Shown here: one piece after another, positions 18,841 through 34,479 of the stretch
Numbering within the stretch: position 1 is the stretch's first letter
Layout of the letters: every line of letters begins with the position of its first letter
Source: Siphonodentalium dalli
Lineage: Eukaryota > Mollusca > Scaphopoda > Gadilida > Siphonodentaliidae
Direction of reading: 5' to 3'
DNA: 64,000 nucleotides
Assembly (NCBI GenBank): GCA_032622095.1
Contig: CP136061.1
Coordinates: forward strand, 171,061,107-171,125,106
Notes under the pieces: model-generated
What the model was told of the DNA's origin: nothing
Database searches by the model: none
The model's input: only the letters and a program-made list of their open reading frames with translations
Program-made: the position numbers and the translations under genes

Positions 18841-20720
18841 ACACATCTATAGGTATCCCCACCACATACATATATAGGTATCCCCACCACATACATATAT
18901 ATGTATCCCCTCCACACACATATATAGGTATCCCCGCCACATACATATATGGGTATCCCAACCACACACATCTATAGGTATCCCCACCACATACATATAT
19001 AGGTATGACCAGCACATACATATATAGGTATCCCCACAACACATATATATAGGTATCCCCACCATATACATATATAGGTATCAGCACCACACACATATAT
19101 AGGTCTCCCCACCACATACATATATAGGTATCCCCACCACACACATCTATAGGTATCCCCACCACATACATCTATAGGTATCCCCACCACACACATATAT
19201 AGGTATCCCCACCACATACATCTATAGGTATCACCACACACACACATATAGGTATCCCCACCACACACATCAATAGGTATCACCAACACATACATATATA
19301 GGTATCCCCAACACATGCATATATAGGTATCCCCACCAAATACATATATAGGTATCCCCACCACACACATCTATAGGTATCCCCACAACACACATCTATA
19401 GGTATCCCCACCACATACATATATAGGTATCCCCACCACATACATATATAGGTATCCCCACCAAATACATATATAGGTATCCCCACTACACACATCTATA
19501 GGTATCCCCACCACATACATATATAGGTATCCTCACCACACACATATATATGTATCACCACCACATACATATATAGGTATCCCCGCCACACACATATATA
19601 GGTATCCCCGCCACATACATATATAGGTATCCCCACCACACACATATACAGGTATCCCCACCACATACATATATAGGTATCACCGCCTCATACATATATA
19701 GGTATCCCCACCACACACATCTATAGGTATCTCCACCACACACATATATATAGGTATCCCCGCCACACACATATATAGGTATCCCCACCACATACATATA
19801 TAGGTCACCCCACCACATACATCTATAGGTATCCCCACCACACACATCTATATGTATCCCCACCACGCACATATATAGGTATCACCACCACATACATATA
19901 TAGGTATCCCCGCCACACACATATATAGGTATTCCCGCCACATACATATTTGGGTATCCCCACCACACACATCTATAGGTATCCCCACCACATACATATA
20001 TAGGTATCCCCACCACACACATATATAGGTATCCCCGCCACACACATATATAGGTATCCCCACCACACACATCTATATGTATCCCCACCACACACATCTA
20101 TAGGTATCCCCACTACACACAACTATAGGTATCCCCACCACACACATCTATAGGTATCCCCACCACATACATATATAGGTATCCCCACCACATACATATA
20201 TATGTATCCCCTCCACACACATATATAGGTATCCCCGCCACATACATATATGGGTATCCCAACCACACACATCTATAGGTATCCCCACCACATACATATA
20301 TAGGTATCACCACCACATACATATATAGGTATCCCCACAACACATATATATAGGTATCCCCACCATATACATATATAGGTATCAGCACCACACACATATA
20401 TAGGTCTCCCCACCACATACATATATAGGTATCCCCACCACACACATCTATAGGTATCCCCACCACATACATCTATAGGTATCCCCACCACACACATATA
20501 TAGGTATCCCCACCACATACATCTATAGGTATCACCACACACACACATATAGGTATCCCCACCACACACATCAATAGGTATCACCAACACATACATATAT
20601 AGGTATCCCCAACACATGCATATATAGGTATCCCCACCAAATACATATATAGGTATCCCCACCACACACATCTATAGGTATCCCCACAACACACATCTAT
20701 AGGTATCCCCACCACATACA
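18812..20720. repeat. tandem higher-order duplication, 1301 bp
   Basis: Copy 1 is 18812-20112; copy 2 begins at 20113 and matches to about 20720. Each starts at a rare unit reading ACTACACACAACTATAGG. The same marker unit appears near 20865, 24447, 26841, 30312, 31361, 31761, 32810 and 33036, so it can be used to phase the higher-order repeats. Confidence 0.78.
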
Positions 20721-20940
20721 TATATAGGTATCCCCACCACACACATATATAGGTATCCCCACCACACACATATATAGGTATCCCCGCCACACACATATAT
20801 AGGTATTCCCACCACACACATCTATATGTATCCCCACCACACACATCTATAGGTATCCCCACTACACACAACTATAGGTATCCCCACCACACACATCTAT
20901 AGGTATCCCCACCACATACATATATAGGTATCCCCACCAC

Positions 20941-20956
20941 ATACATATATATGTAT
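20941..20956. repeat. 16-bp perfect palindrome at a variant unit joint (example)
   Basis: When the unit joint reads ATATG instead of ATAGG, the sequence becomes ATACATATATATGTAT, which equals its own reverse complement and is alternating purine-pyrimidine. The same word recurs at many joints across the minisatellite. Such DNA can extrude cruciforms or adopt left-handed forms in principle; that behaviour is inferred. Confidence 0.8.
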
Positions 20957-22271
20957 CCCCTCCACACACATATATAGGTATCCCCACCACATACATATAT
21001 AGGTATCCCCACCACATACATATATATGTATCCCCACCACATACATCTATATGTATCCCCACCACACACATCTATAGGTATTCCCACCACATACATATAT
21101 AGGTATCCCCGCCACATACATTTATAGGTATCCCCACCACATACATATATAGGTATCCCCACCACACACATATATATGTATCCCCATGACATACATATAT
21201 AGGTATCCTCACCACATACATATATAGGTATCCCATCCACATACATGTTTATGTATCCCCACCACATACATATATAGGTATCCCCGCCACTTACATATAT
21301 ATGTATCCCCACCACACACATATATAGGTATCCCCGCCACATACATATATATGTATCCCCACCACACACATATATAGGTATCCCCACACACACATATATA
21401 TGTATCCCCGCCACACACATATATAGGTATCCCCACCCACACATCTATAGGTATCCTCACCACACAAATCTATTGGTATCCCCACCACACACATCTATAT
21501 GTATCCCCACCACACACATCTATAGGTATCCCCACCACATACATATATAGGTATCCCCACCACATACATATATATATATCCCCACCACACACATATATAG
21601 GTATCCCCACCACATACATATATAGGTATCCCCACCATATACATATATAGGTATTCCCACCACATACATATATATGTATCCCCACCACATACATCTATAG
21701 GTATCCCCACCACACACATCTATAGGTATCCCCACTACATACATATATAGTTATCCCCACCACATACATATATAGGTATCCCCACCACAAACATATATAG
21801 GTATCCCCACCACACACATCTTTAGGTATCACTCCCACATACATATATAGGTATCCCCACCACACACATATATAGGTATCCCCGCCATATACATATATAG
21901 GTATCACCACCACACACATATATAGGTCTCCCCACCACATACATCTATAGGTATCCCCACCACATACATCTATAGGTATCCCCACCACATACATCTATAG
22001 GTATCCCCAACACACACATATATAGGTATCACCACCACATACATATATAGGTATCACCACACACACACATATAGGTATCCCCCCACATACATATAGGTAT
22101 CCCACCAGACACATATAGGTATCCCCACCACACACATATATAGGTATCCCCACCACATACATATATAGGTATCCCCACCAAATACATATATAGGTATCCC
22201 CACTACACACATCTATAGGTATCCCCACCACATACATATATAGGTATCCTCACCACACACATATATATGTA

Positions 22272-24475
22272 TCACCACCACATACATATATAGGTATCCC
22301 CGCCACACACATATATAGGTATCCCCGCAACATACATATATAGGTATCCCCACCACACACATACACAGGTATCCCCACCACATACATATATAGGTATCAC
22401 CGCCTCATACATATATAGGTATCCCCACCACACACATCTATAGGTATCTCCACCACACACATATATATAGGTATCCCCGCAACACACATATATAGGTATC
22501 CCCACCACATACATATATAGGTCTCCCCACCACATACATCTATAGGTATCTCCACCACACACATCTATAGGTATCCCCACCACGCACATATATAGGTATC
22601 ACCACCACATACATATATAGGTATCCCCGCCACACACATATATAGGTATTCCCGCCACATACATATTTGGGTATCCCCACCACACACATCTATAGGTATC
22701 CCCACCACATACATATATAGGTATCACTGCCACATACATATATAGGTATCCCCAAAACACACATATATAGGTATCCCCGCCATATACATATATAGGTATC
22801 ACCACCACACACATATATAGGTCTCCCCACCACATACATCTATAGGTATCCCCACCACATACATCTATAGGTATCCCCACCACATACATCTATAGGTATC
22901 CCCACCACACACATATATAGGTATCCCGACCACATACATATATAGGTATCACCACACACACACATATAGGTATCCCCCCACATACATATAGGTATCCCAC
23001 CAGACACATATAGGTATCCCCACCACACACATATATAGGTATCACCAACACATACATATATAGGTATCCCCAACACATACATATATAGGTATCCCCACCA
23101 CATAAATATATAGGTATCCCCACCACATACATATATAGGTATCCCCACCACAAACATCTATAGGTATCCCCACCACATACATATATAGGTATCCTCACCA
23201 CATACATATATATGTATCCCCACCGCAAACAAATATAGGTATCCCCACCACATACATGTATAGGTATCCCCGCCACACACATATATAGGTATCCCCGCCA
23301 CATACATATATAGGTATCCCCGCCACATACATATATAGGAATTCCCGCCACATACATATATAGGTATTCCCGCCAAACACATATATAGGTCTCCCCACCA
23401 CACACATCTTTAGGTATTCCCACCACACACATATATAGGTATTCCCACTACATACAGATATAGGTATCCCCACCACACACATATATAGGTATTCCCACCA
23501 CATACAGATATAGGTATCCCCACCACACACATATATAGGTATCCCCACTACATACATATATAGGTAGCCCCACCACACACATATATAGGTATCACCACCA
23601 CATACATATATAGGTATCCCCGCCACATACATATATATGTATTCCCACCACACACATCTATAGGTATCCCCACCACACACATATATAGGTATCTCCACCA
23701 CATACACATATAGGTATCCCCACCACATACATATATAGGTATCACACCACACACATATATAGGTATCACCACAACACACATATATAGGTATCCCCGCCAC
23801 ATACATATATAGGTATCCCCGCCACACACATATATAGGTCTCCCCACCACACACATCTATAGGTATCCCCACCACATACAACTATAGGTATCCCCACCAC
23901 ATACATATATAGGTATCCTCACCACACACATATATAGGTATCCCCACCACATACATATATAGGTCTCCCCACCACATACATATATAGGTATCCCCGCCAC
24001 ATACATATATAGGTATCCCCACTACATACATATATAGGTATCCCCGCCACATACATATATGTGTCTCCCCACCACACACATATATAGGTATCCCCACCAC
24101 ATACATATATAGGTATCCTCACCACACACATATATATGTATCCCCACCTCATACATATATAGGTCTCCCCACCACATACATATAGGTGTATCCCCGCCAC
24201 ATACATATATAGGTATCCCCACCACATACATATATAGGTATCCCCGCCACATACATATATAGGTATCCCCACCACACACATATATAGGTATCCCCGCCAC
24301 ATACATATATAGGTATCCCCACCACACACATATATAGGTATCCCCACCACACACATATATAGGTATCCCCGCCACACACATATATAGGTATCCCCACCAC
24401 ACACATCTATATGTATCCCCACCACACACATATATAGGTATCCCCACTACACACAACTATAGGTATCCCCACCAC
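22272..24475. repeat. higher-order block, copy of 16639-18840
   Basis: The unit order matches 16639-18840 with only scattered single-base differences, such as C/T or A/G switches in individual units. The offset changes from 5633 to 5635 near 23195, which marks a small length change. The two copies are separated by unrelated unit series, so this is a block transfer or a duplication whose middle was later rearranged. Confidence 0.72.
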
Positions 24476-25029
24476 ACACATCTATAGGTATCCCCACCAC
24501 ATACATATATAGGTATCCCCACCACATACATATATATGTATCCCCTCCACACACATATATAGGTATCCCCACCACATACATATATAGGTATCCCCACCAC
24601 ATACATATATAGGTATCCCCACCACATACATATATAGGTATCCCCACCACATACATCTATATGTATCCCCACCACACACATCTATAGGTATCCCCACCAC
24701 ATACATATATAGGTATCCCCGCCACATACATTTATAGGTATCCCCACCACATACATATATAGGTATCCCCACCACACACATATATATGTATCCCCACGAC
24801 ATACATATATAGGTATCCTCACCACATACATATATAGGTATCCCCGCCACATACATGTTCATGTATCCCCACCACATACATATATAGGTATCCCCGCCAC
24901 ATACATATATATGTATCCCCACCACACACATATATAGGTATCCCCACACACACATATATATGTATCCCCGCCACACACATATATAGGTATCCCCACCCAC
25001 ACATCTATAGGTATCCTCACCACACACAT

Positions 25030-25554
25030 CTATTGGTATCCCCACCACACACATATATATGTATCCCCACCACACACATCTATAGGTATCCCCACCACAT
25101 ACATATATAGGTATCCCCACCACATACATATATATATATCCCCACCACACACATATATAGGTATCCCCACCACATACATATATAGGTATCGCCACCATAT
25201 ACATATATAGGTATTCCCACCACATACATATATATGTATCCCCACCACATACATCTATAGGTATCCCCACCACACACATCTATAGGTATCCCCACTACAT
25301 ACATATATAGTTATCCCCACCACATACATATATAGGTATCCCCACCACAAACATATATAGGTATCCCCACCACACACATCTTTAGGTATCACTCCCACAT
25401 ACATATATAGGTATCCCCACCACACACATATATAGGTATCCCCGCCATATATATATATAGGTATCACCACCACACACATATATAGGTCTCCCCACCACAT
25501 ACATCTATAGGTATCCCCACCACATACATCTATAGGTATCCCCACCACATACAT
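25030..25554. repeat. higher-order block, copy of 21470-21994
   Basis: The unit series at 21470-21994 recurs here at an offset of 3560 bp, with shared oddities such as units ending ATATATATATCC and the GTATCACTCCCAC unit. Beyond 25554 the two copies differ by a deletion or replacement, and the later part resembles 23158-23880 instead (offset about 2431). This is a mosaic junction. Confidence 0.68.
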
Positions 25555-28500
25555 CTATAGGTATCCCCAACACACACATATATAGGTATCACCACCACAT
25601 ACATATATAGGTATCACCACACACACACATATAGGTATCCCCCCACATACATGTATATGTATCCCCGCCACACACATATATAGGTATCCCCGCCACATAC
25701 ATATATAGGTATCCCCGCCACATACATATATAGGAATTCCCGCCACATACATATATAGGTATTCCCGCCAAACACATATATAGGTCTCCCCACCACACAC
25801 ATCTTTAGGTATTCCCACCACACACATATATAGGTATCCCCACCATACACATCTATTGGTATCCCAACCACACACATATATAGGTATTCCCACCACATAC
25901 AGATATAGGTATCCCCATAACATACATATATAGGTATCCCCACTACATACATATATAGGTAGCCCCACCACACACATATATAGGTATCACCACCACATAC
26001 ATATATAAGTATCCCCGCCACATACATATATATGTATTCCCGCCACACACATCTATAGGTATCCCCACCACACACATATATAGGTATCTCCACCACATAC
26101 ACATATAGGTATCCCCACCACATACATATATAGGTATCACACCACACACATATATAGGTATCACCACAACACACATATATAGGTATCCCCGCCACATACA
26201 TATATAGGTATCCCCGCCACAAACATATATATGTCTCCCCACCACACTCATCTATAGGTAGCCCCACCACATACAACTATAGGTATCCCCACCACATACA
26301 TATATAGGTATCCTCACCACACACATATATAGGTATCCCCACCACATACATATATAGGTCTCCCCACCACATACATATATAGGTATCCCCGCCACATACA
26401 TATATAGGTATCCCCACCACATACATATATAGGTATCCCCGCCACACACATATATGTCTCCCCACCACACACATATATAGGTATCCCCACCACATACATA
26501 TATAGGTATCCTCACCACACACATATATATGTATCCCCACCTCATACATATATAGGTCTCCCCACCACATACATATAGATGTATCCCCGCCACATGCATA
26601 TATAGGTATCCCCACCACATACATATATAGGTATCCCCGCCACATACATATATAGATATCCCCACCACACACATATATAGGTATCCCCGCCACATACATA
26701 TATAGGTATCCCCACCACACACATATATAGGTATCCCCACCACACGCATATATAGGTATCCCCGCCACACACATATATAGGTATCCCCACCACACACATC
26801 TATATGTATCCCCACCACACACATCTATAGGTATCCCCACTACACACAACTATAGGTATCCCCACCACACACATCTATAGGTATCCCCACCACATACATA
26901 TATAGGTATCCCCTCCACACACATATATAGGTATCCCCACCACATACATATATAGGTATCCCCACCACATACATATATAGGTATCCCCACCACATACATA
27001 TATAGGTATCCCACCACATACATCTATATGTATCCCCACCACACACATCTATAGGTATCCCCACCACATACATATATAGGTATTCCCGCCACATACATAT
27101 ATAGGTATCCCCACCACATACATATATAGGTATCCCCACCACACACATCTATAGGTATCCCCACGACATACATATATAGGTATCCTCACCACATACATAT
27201 ATAGGTATCCCCGCCACATACATGTTTATGTATCCCCACCACATACATATATAGGTATCCCCGCCACTTACATATATATGTATCCCCACCACACACATAT
27301 ATAGGTATCCCCGCCACATACATATATAGGTATCCCCACCACACACATATATAGGTATCCCCACCACACACATATATATGTATCCCCGCCACACACATAT
27401 ATAGGTATCCCCACCCACAAATCTATAGGTATCCTCACCACACACATCTATTGGTATCCCCACCACCACATCTATATGTATCCCCACCACACACATCTGT
27501 AGGTATCCCCACCACATACATATATAGGTATCCCCACCACATACATATATATATATCCCCACCACACACATATATAGGTATCCCCACCACATACATATAT
27601 AGGTATCCCCACCATATACATATATAGGTATTCCCACCACATACATATATATGTATCCCCACCACATACATCTATAGGTATCCCCACCACACACATCTAT
27701 AGGTATTTCCCACCACATACATATATAGTTATCCCCACCACATACATATATAGGTATCCCAACCACAAACATATATAGGTATCCCCACCACAGACATCTT
27801 TAGGTATCCCCACCACATACATATATAAGTATCCTCACCACACACATATATAGGTATCACCACCACATGCATATATAGGTATCCCCGCCACACACACATA
27901 TATAGGTATCCCTGCCACATACATATATAGGTATCCCCACCACACACATCTATAGGTATCCCCACCACATACATATATAGGTATCACCACCACATACATA
28001 TATAGGTATCCCCACCACACACATATATAGGTATCCCCACCACACACATATATATAGGTCTCCCCACCACACACATATATAGGTATCCCCACCACATACA
28101 TATATAGGTCTCCCCACCACATACATCTATAGGTATCCCCACCACACACATCTATAGGTATCCCCACCACACACATATATCGGTATCACCACCACATACA
28201 TATATAGGTATCACCACCACATACATATATATGTATCCCCAACACATACATATATAGGTATCCCCACCACATACATATATAGCTATCCCCTCCACATACA
28301 TATATAGGTATCCCCACCACATACATCTATAGGTATCCCCACCACATACATATATAGGTATCCCCACCAGATACATATATATGTATCCCCACCACACACA
28401 TCTATATTTATCACCACCACATACATGTATATAGGTATCCCCACCACACACATATATAGGTATCCCTGCCACATACATATATAGGTATCACCACCACACA

Positions 28501-29246
28501 CAAATATAGTTCTCCCCACCACATAAATCTATAGGTATCCCCACCACACGCATCTATATGTATCCCCACCACACACATCTATATGTATCCCCACCACACA
28601 CATATAAAGGTATCCCCACCATACAAATATATATGTATCCCCGCCACATACATATATAGGTATCCCCAACACACCCATATATAGGTATCCCCACCACATA
28701 CATATATAGGTATCACCACCACACACATATAGGTATCCCCGCCACATACATATAGGTATCCCCACCAAACACATATAGTTATCCCCACCGGACACATCTA
28801 TGGGTATCACCACCACATACATATATAGGTATCCCCACCACATACATATATAGGTATTCCCACCACATACAGATATAGGTATCCCCATAACATACATATA
28901 TAGGTATCCCCACTACATACATATATAGGTAGCCCCACCACACACATATATAGGTATCACCACCACATACATATATAGGTATCCCCGCCACATACATATA
29001 TATGTATTCCCGACACACACATCTATAGGTATCCCCACCACACACATATATAGGTATCTCCACCACATACACATATAGGTATCCCCACCACATACACATA
29101 TAGGTATCCCCACCACATACATATATAGGTATCACACCACACACATATATAGGCATCACCACAACACACATATATAGGTATCCCCGCCACATACATATAT
29201 AGGTATCCCCGCCACACACATATATAGGTCTCCCCACCACACACAT

Positions 29247-30300
29247 CTATAGGTATCCCCACCACATACAACTATAGGTATCCCCACCACATACATATAT
29301 AGGTATCCTCACCACACACATATATAGGTATCCCCACCACATACATATATAGGTCTCCCCACCACATACATATATAGGTATCCCCGCCACATACATATAT
29401 AGGTATCCCCACCACATACATATATAGGTATCCCCGCCACACACATATATGTGTCTCCCCACCACACACATATATAGGTATCCCCACCACATACATATAT
29501 AGGTATCCTCACCACACACATATATAGGTATCCCCACCTCATACATATATAGGTCTCCCCACCACATACATATAGATGTATCCCCGCCACATGCATATAT
29601 AGGTATCCCCACCACATACATATATAGGTATCCCCGCCACATACATATATAGGTATCCCCACCACACACATATATAGGTATCCCCGCCACATACATATAT
29701 AGGTATCCCCACCACACACATCTATAGGTATCCCCACCACATACAACTATAGGTATCCCCACCACATACATATATAGGTATCCTCACCACACACATATAT
29801 AGGTATCCCCACCAGATACATATATAGGTCTCCCCACCACATACATATATAGGTATCCCCGCCACATACATATATAGGTATCCCCACCACATATATATAT
29901 AGGTATCCCCACCACACACATATATGTGTCTCCCCACCACACACATATATAGGTATCCCCACCACATACATATATAGGTATCCTCACCACACACATATAT
30001 ATGTATCCCCACCTCATACATATATAGGTCTCCCCACCACATACATATAGATGTATCCCCGCCACATGCATATATAGGTATCCCCACCACATACATATAT
30101 AGGTATCCCCGCCACATACATATATAGGTATCCCCACCACACACATATATAGGTATCCCCGCCACATACATATATAGGTATCCCCACCACACACATATAT
30201 AGGTATCCCCACCACACACATATATAGGTATCCCCGCCACACACATATATAGGTATCCCCACCACACACATCTATATGTATCCCCACCACACACATCTAT
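29247..30300. repeat. tandem higher-order duplication, 475 bp
   Basis: The series beginning 29247 recurs from 29722, an offset of 475 bp or 19 units, including the CATACAACTATAGG marker unit near 29271 and 29746. It shows that exchange also acts at a scale of tens of units. The extent of the second copy is approximate. Confidence 0.65.
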
Positions 30301-33185
30301 AGGTATCCCCACTACACACAACTATAGGTATCCCCACCACAAACATCTATAGGTATCCCCACCACATACATATATAGGTATCCCCACCACATACATATAT
30401 ATGTATCCCCTCCACACACATATATAGGTATCCCCACCACATACATATATAGGTATCCCCACCACATACATATATAGGTATCCCCACCACATACATATAT
30501 AGGTATCCCCACCACATACATCTATATGTATCCCCACCACACACATCTATAGGTATCCCCACCACATACATATATAGGTATTCCCGCCACATACATATAT
30601 AGGTATCCCCACCACATACATATATAGGTATCCCCACCACACACATCTATAGGTATCCCCACGACATACATATATAGGTATCCTCGCCACATACATATAT
30701 AGGTATCCCCGCCACATATATGTTTATGTATCCCCACCACATACATATATAGGTATCCCCGCCACTTACATATATATGTATCCCCACCACACACATATAT
30801 AGGTATCCCCACCACATACATATATAGGTATCCCCACCACACACATATATAGGTATCCCCACCACACACATATATATGTATCCCCGCCACACACATATAT
30901 AGGTATCCCCACCCACACATCTATAGGTATCCTCACCACACACATCTATTGGTATCCCCACCACACACATATATATGTATCCCCACCACACACATCTATA
31001 GGTATCCCCACCACATACATATATAGGTATCCCCACCACATACATATATATATATCCCCACCACACACATATATAGGTATCCCCACCACATACATATATA
31101 GGTATCCCCACCATATACATATATAGGTATTCCCACCACATACATATATATGTATCCCCACCACATACATCTATAGGTATCACCACCACACACATCTATA
31201 GGTATCCCCACCACATACATATATAGGTATCCCCACCACACACATATATAGGTATCCCCACCACACACATATATAGGTATCCCCGCCACACACATATATA
31301 GGTATCCCCGCCACACACATCTATATGTATCCCCACCACACACATCTATAGGTATCCCCACTACACACAACTATAGGTATCCCCACCACACACATCTATA
31401 GGTATCCCCACCACATACATATATAGGTATCCCCACCACATACATATATATGTATCCCCTCCACACACGTATATAGGTATCCCCACCACATACATATATA
31501 GGTATCCCCACCACATACATATATAGGTATCCCCACCACATACATATATAGGTATCCCCACCACACACATCTATAGGTATCCCCACTACACACAACTATA
31601 GGTATCCCCACCACACACATCTATAGGTATCCCCACCACATACATATATAGGTATCCCCACCACACACATCTATAGGTATCCTCACCACATACATATATA
31701 GGTATCCCCGCCACATACATGTTTATGTATCCCCACCACACACATCTATAGGTATCCCCACTACACACAACTATAGGTATCCCCACCACAAACATCTATA
31801 GGTATCCCCACCACATACATATATAGGTATCCCCACCACATACATATATATGTATCCCCTCCACACACATATATAGGTATCCCCACCACATACATATATA
31901 GGTATCCCCACCACATACATATATAGGTATCCCCACCACATACATATATAGGTATCCCCACCACATACATCTATATGTATCCCCACCACACACATCTATA
32001 GGTATCCCCACCACATACATATATAGGTATTCCCGCCACATACATATATAGGTATCCCCACCACATACATATATAGGTATCCCCACCACACACATCTATA
32101 GGTATCCCCACGACATACATATATAGGTATCCTCGCCACATACATATATAGGTATCCCCGCCACATATATGTTTATGTATCCCCACCACATACATATATA
32201 GGTATCCCCGCCACTTACATATATATGTATCCCCACCACACACATATATACGTATCCCCACCACATACATATATAGGTATCCCCACCACACACATATATA
32301 GGTATCCCCACCACACACATATATATGTATCCCCGCCACACACATATATAGGTATCCCCACCCACACATCTATAGGTATCCTCACCACACACATCTATTG
32401 GTATCCCCACCACACACATATATATGTATCCCCACCACACACATCTATAGGTATCCCCACCACATACATATATAGGTATCCCCACCACATACATATATAT
32501 ATATCCCCACCACACACATATATAGGTATCCCCACCACATACATATATAGGTATCCCCACCATATACATATATAGGTATTCCCACCACATACATATATAT
32601 GTATCCCCACCACATACATCTATAGGTATCACCACCACACACATCTATAGGTATCCCCACCACATACATATATAGGTATCCCCACCACACACATATATAG
32701 GTATCCCCACCACACACATATATAGGTATCCCCGCCACACACATATATAGGTATCCCCGCCACACACATCTATATGTATCCCCACCACACACATCTATAG
32801 GTATCCCCACTACACACAACTATAGGTATCCCCACCACACACATCTATAGGTATCCCCACCACATACATATATAGGTATCCCCACCACATACATATATAT
32901 GTATCCCCTCCACACACGTATATAGGTATCCCCACCACATACATATATAGGTATCCCCACCACATACATATATAGGTATCCCCACCACATACATATATAG
33001 GTATCCCCACCACACACATCTATAGGTATCCCCACTACACACAACTATAGGTATCCCCACCACACACATCTATAGGTATCCCCACCACATACATATATAG
33101 GTATCCCCACCACACACATCTATAGGTATCCTCACCACATACATATATAGGTATCCCCGCCACATACATGTTTATGTATCCCCAC
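30285..33185. repeat. tandem higher-order duplication, 1449 bp
   Basis: Copy 1 is about 30285-31735 and copy 2 about 31736-33185. The 1449-bp offset holds over many compared stretches: 30312-30521 against 31761-31970, 30647-31195 against 32096-32644, 30996-31370 against 32445-32819. The length is 58 units minus one base. The junction lies at the change from a CATGTTTATG unit to the ACTACACACAAC marker unit near 31735. Near-perfect identity makes this one of the youngest duplications in the minisatellite. Confidence 0.85.
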
Positions 33186-34479
33186 CACATACATATATAG
33201 GTATCCCCGCCACTTACATATATATGTATCCCCACCACACACATATATAGGTATCCCCGCCACATACATATATAGGTATCCCCACCACACACATATATAG
33301 GTATCCCCACCACACACATATATATGTATCCCCGATTCCCCGCCACACACATATATAGGTATCCCCACCCACACATCTATATGTATCCCCACCACACACA
33401 TCTATTGGTATCCCCACCACACACATATATATAGGTATCCCCACCACATACATATATAGGTATCCCCACCACATACATATATAGGTATCCCCACCACATA
33501 CATATATTTATATCCCCACCACACACATATATAGGTATCCCCACCACATACATATATAGGTATCCCCACCATATACATATATAGGTATTCCCACCACATA
33601 CATATATATGTATCCCCACCACATACATCTATAGGTATCCCCACCACACACATCTATAGGTATCCCCACCACATACATATATAGTTATCCCCACCACATA
33701 CATATATAGGTATCCCCACCACAAACATATATAGGTATCCCCACCACACACATCTTTAGGTATCCCCACCACATACATATATAAGTATCCTCACCACACA
33801 CATATATAGGTATCACCACCACATACATATATAGGTATCCCCGCCACACACACATATATAGGTATCCCTGCCACATACATATATAGGTATCCCCACCACA
33901 CACATCTATAGGTATCCCCACCACATACATATATAGGTATCACCACCACATACATATATAGGTATCCCCACCACACACATATATAGGTATCCCCACCACA
34001 CATATATATAGGTATCCCCGCCACACACATATATAGGTATTCCCACCACATACATATATAGGTCTCCCCACCACATACATCTATAGGTATCCCCACCACA
34101 CACATCTATAGGTATCCCCACCACACACATATATCGGTATCACCACCACATACATATATAGGTATCACCACCACATACATATATATGTATCCCCAACACA
34201 TACATATATAGGTATCCCCACCACATACATATATAGCTATCCCCTCCACATACATATATAGGTATCGCCACCACATACATCTATAGGTATCCCCACCACA
34301 TACATATATAGGTATCCCCACCAGATACATATATAGGTATCCCCACCACACACATCTATATTTATCACCACAACATACACTACTGCGCGCACACCCATTA
34401 AATGCCCATTAAAGGCCCATTAATGATATACCATTACAAATCCATTAAAAAACCCATGATTTTCCCATTAAAATACCCC

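Larger units (their letters stand above)
1..34380. repeat. 25-bp minisatellite mega-array
   Basis: About 1,375 head-to-tail copies of a 25-bp unit fill this stretch without a gap and start before the window. The unit opens GGTATCCCCACC, continues ACATACAT and ends ATATA. Most copies are exactly 25 bp; occasional copies of about 21, 23 or 27 bp come from gain or loss of TA or CA steps. Recurrent two-state positions are A/G in CCCCACC or CCCCGCC, T/C in ACATACAT or ACACACAT, A/C in ATATATA or ATCTATA, G/T at the unit joint (ATAGG or ATATG), A/C in GGTATC or GGTCTC, and C/A or C/T inside the C run. The plus strand is C-rich and G-poor. No gene is supported here. The last clear unit ends near 34380. 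Confidence 0.97.

Noticed and set aside
32225-32575. Plus-strand 116-codon open frame in the minisatellite
   Set aside because: It is open only because several neighbouring joints have lost the TAG. It is pure repeat sequence with no gene context.
232-34351. Hundreds of minus-strand open frames of 60-296 codons in the minisatellite
   Set aside because: They all encode the same cyclic 25-residue repeat in every frame, because the unit has no stop on that strand. They end wherever a point change makes a stop, and show no domain.
1-34380. CRISPR array
   Set aside because: The 25-bp units are contiguous with no unique spacers, and there are no cas-like genes.
1-34380. Telomeric repeat
   Set aside because: The 25-bp unit contains no TTAGGG-, TTAGG- or TTTAGGG-type core.
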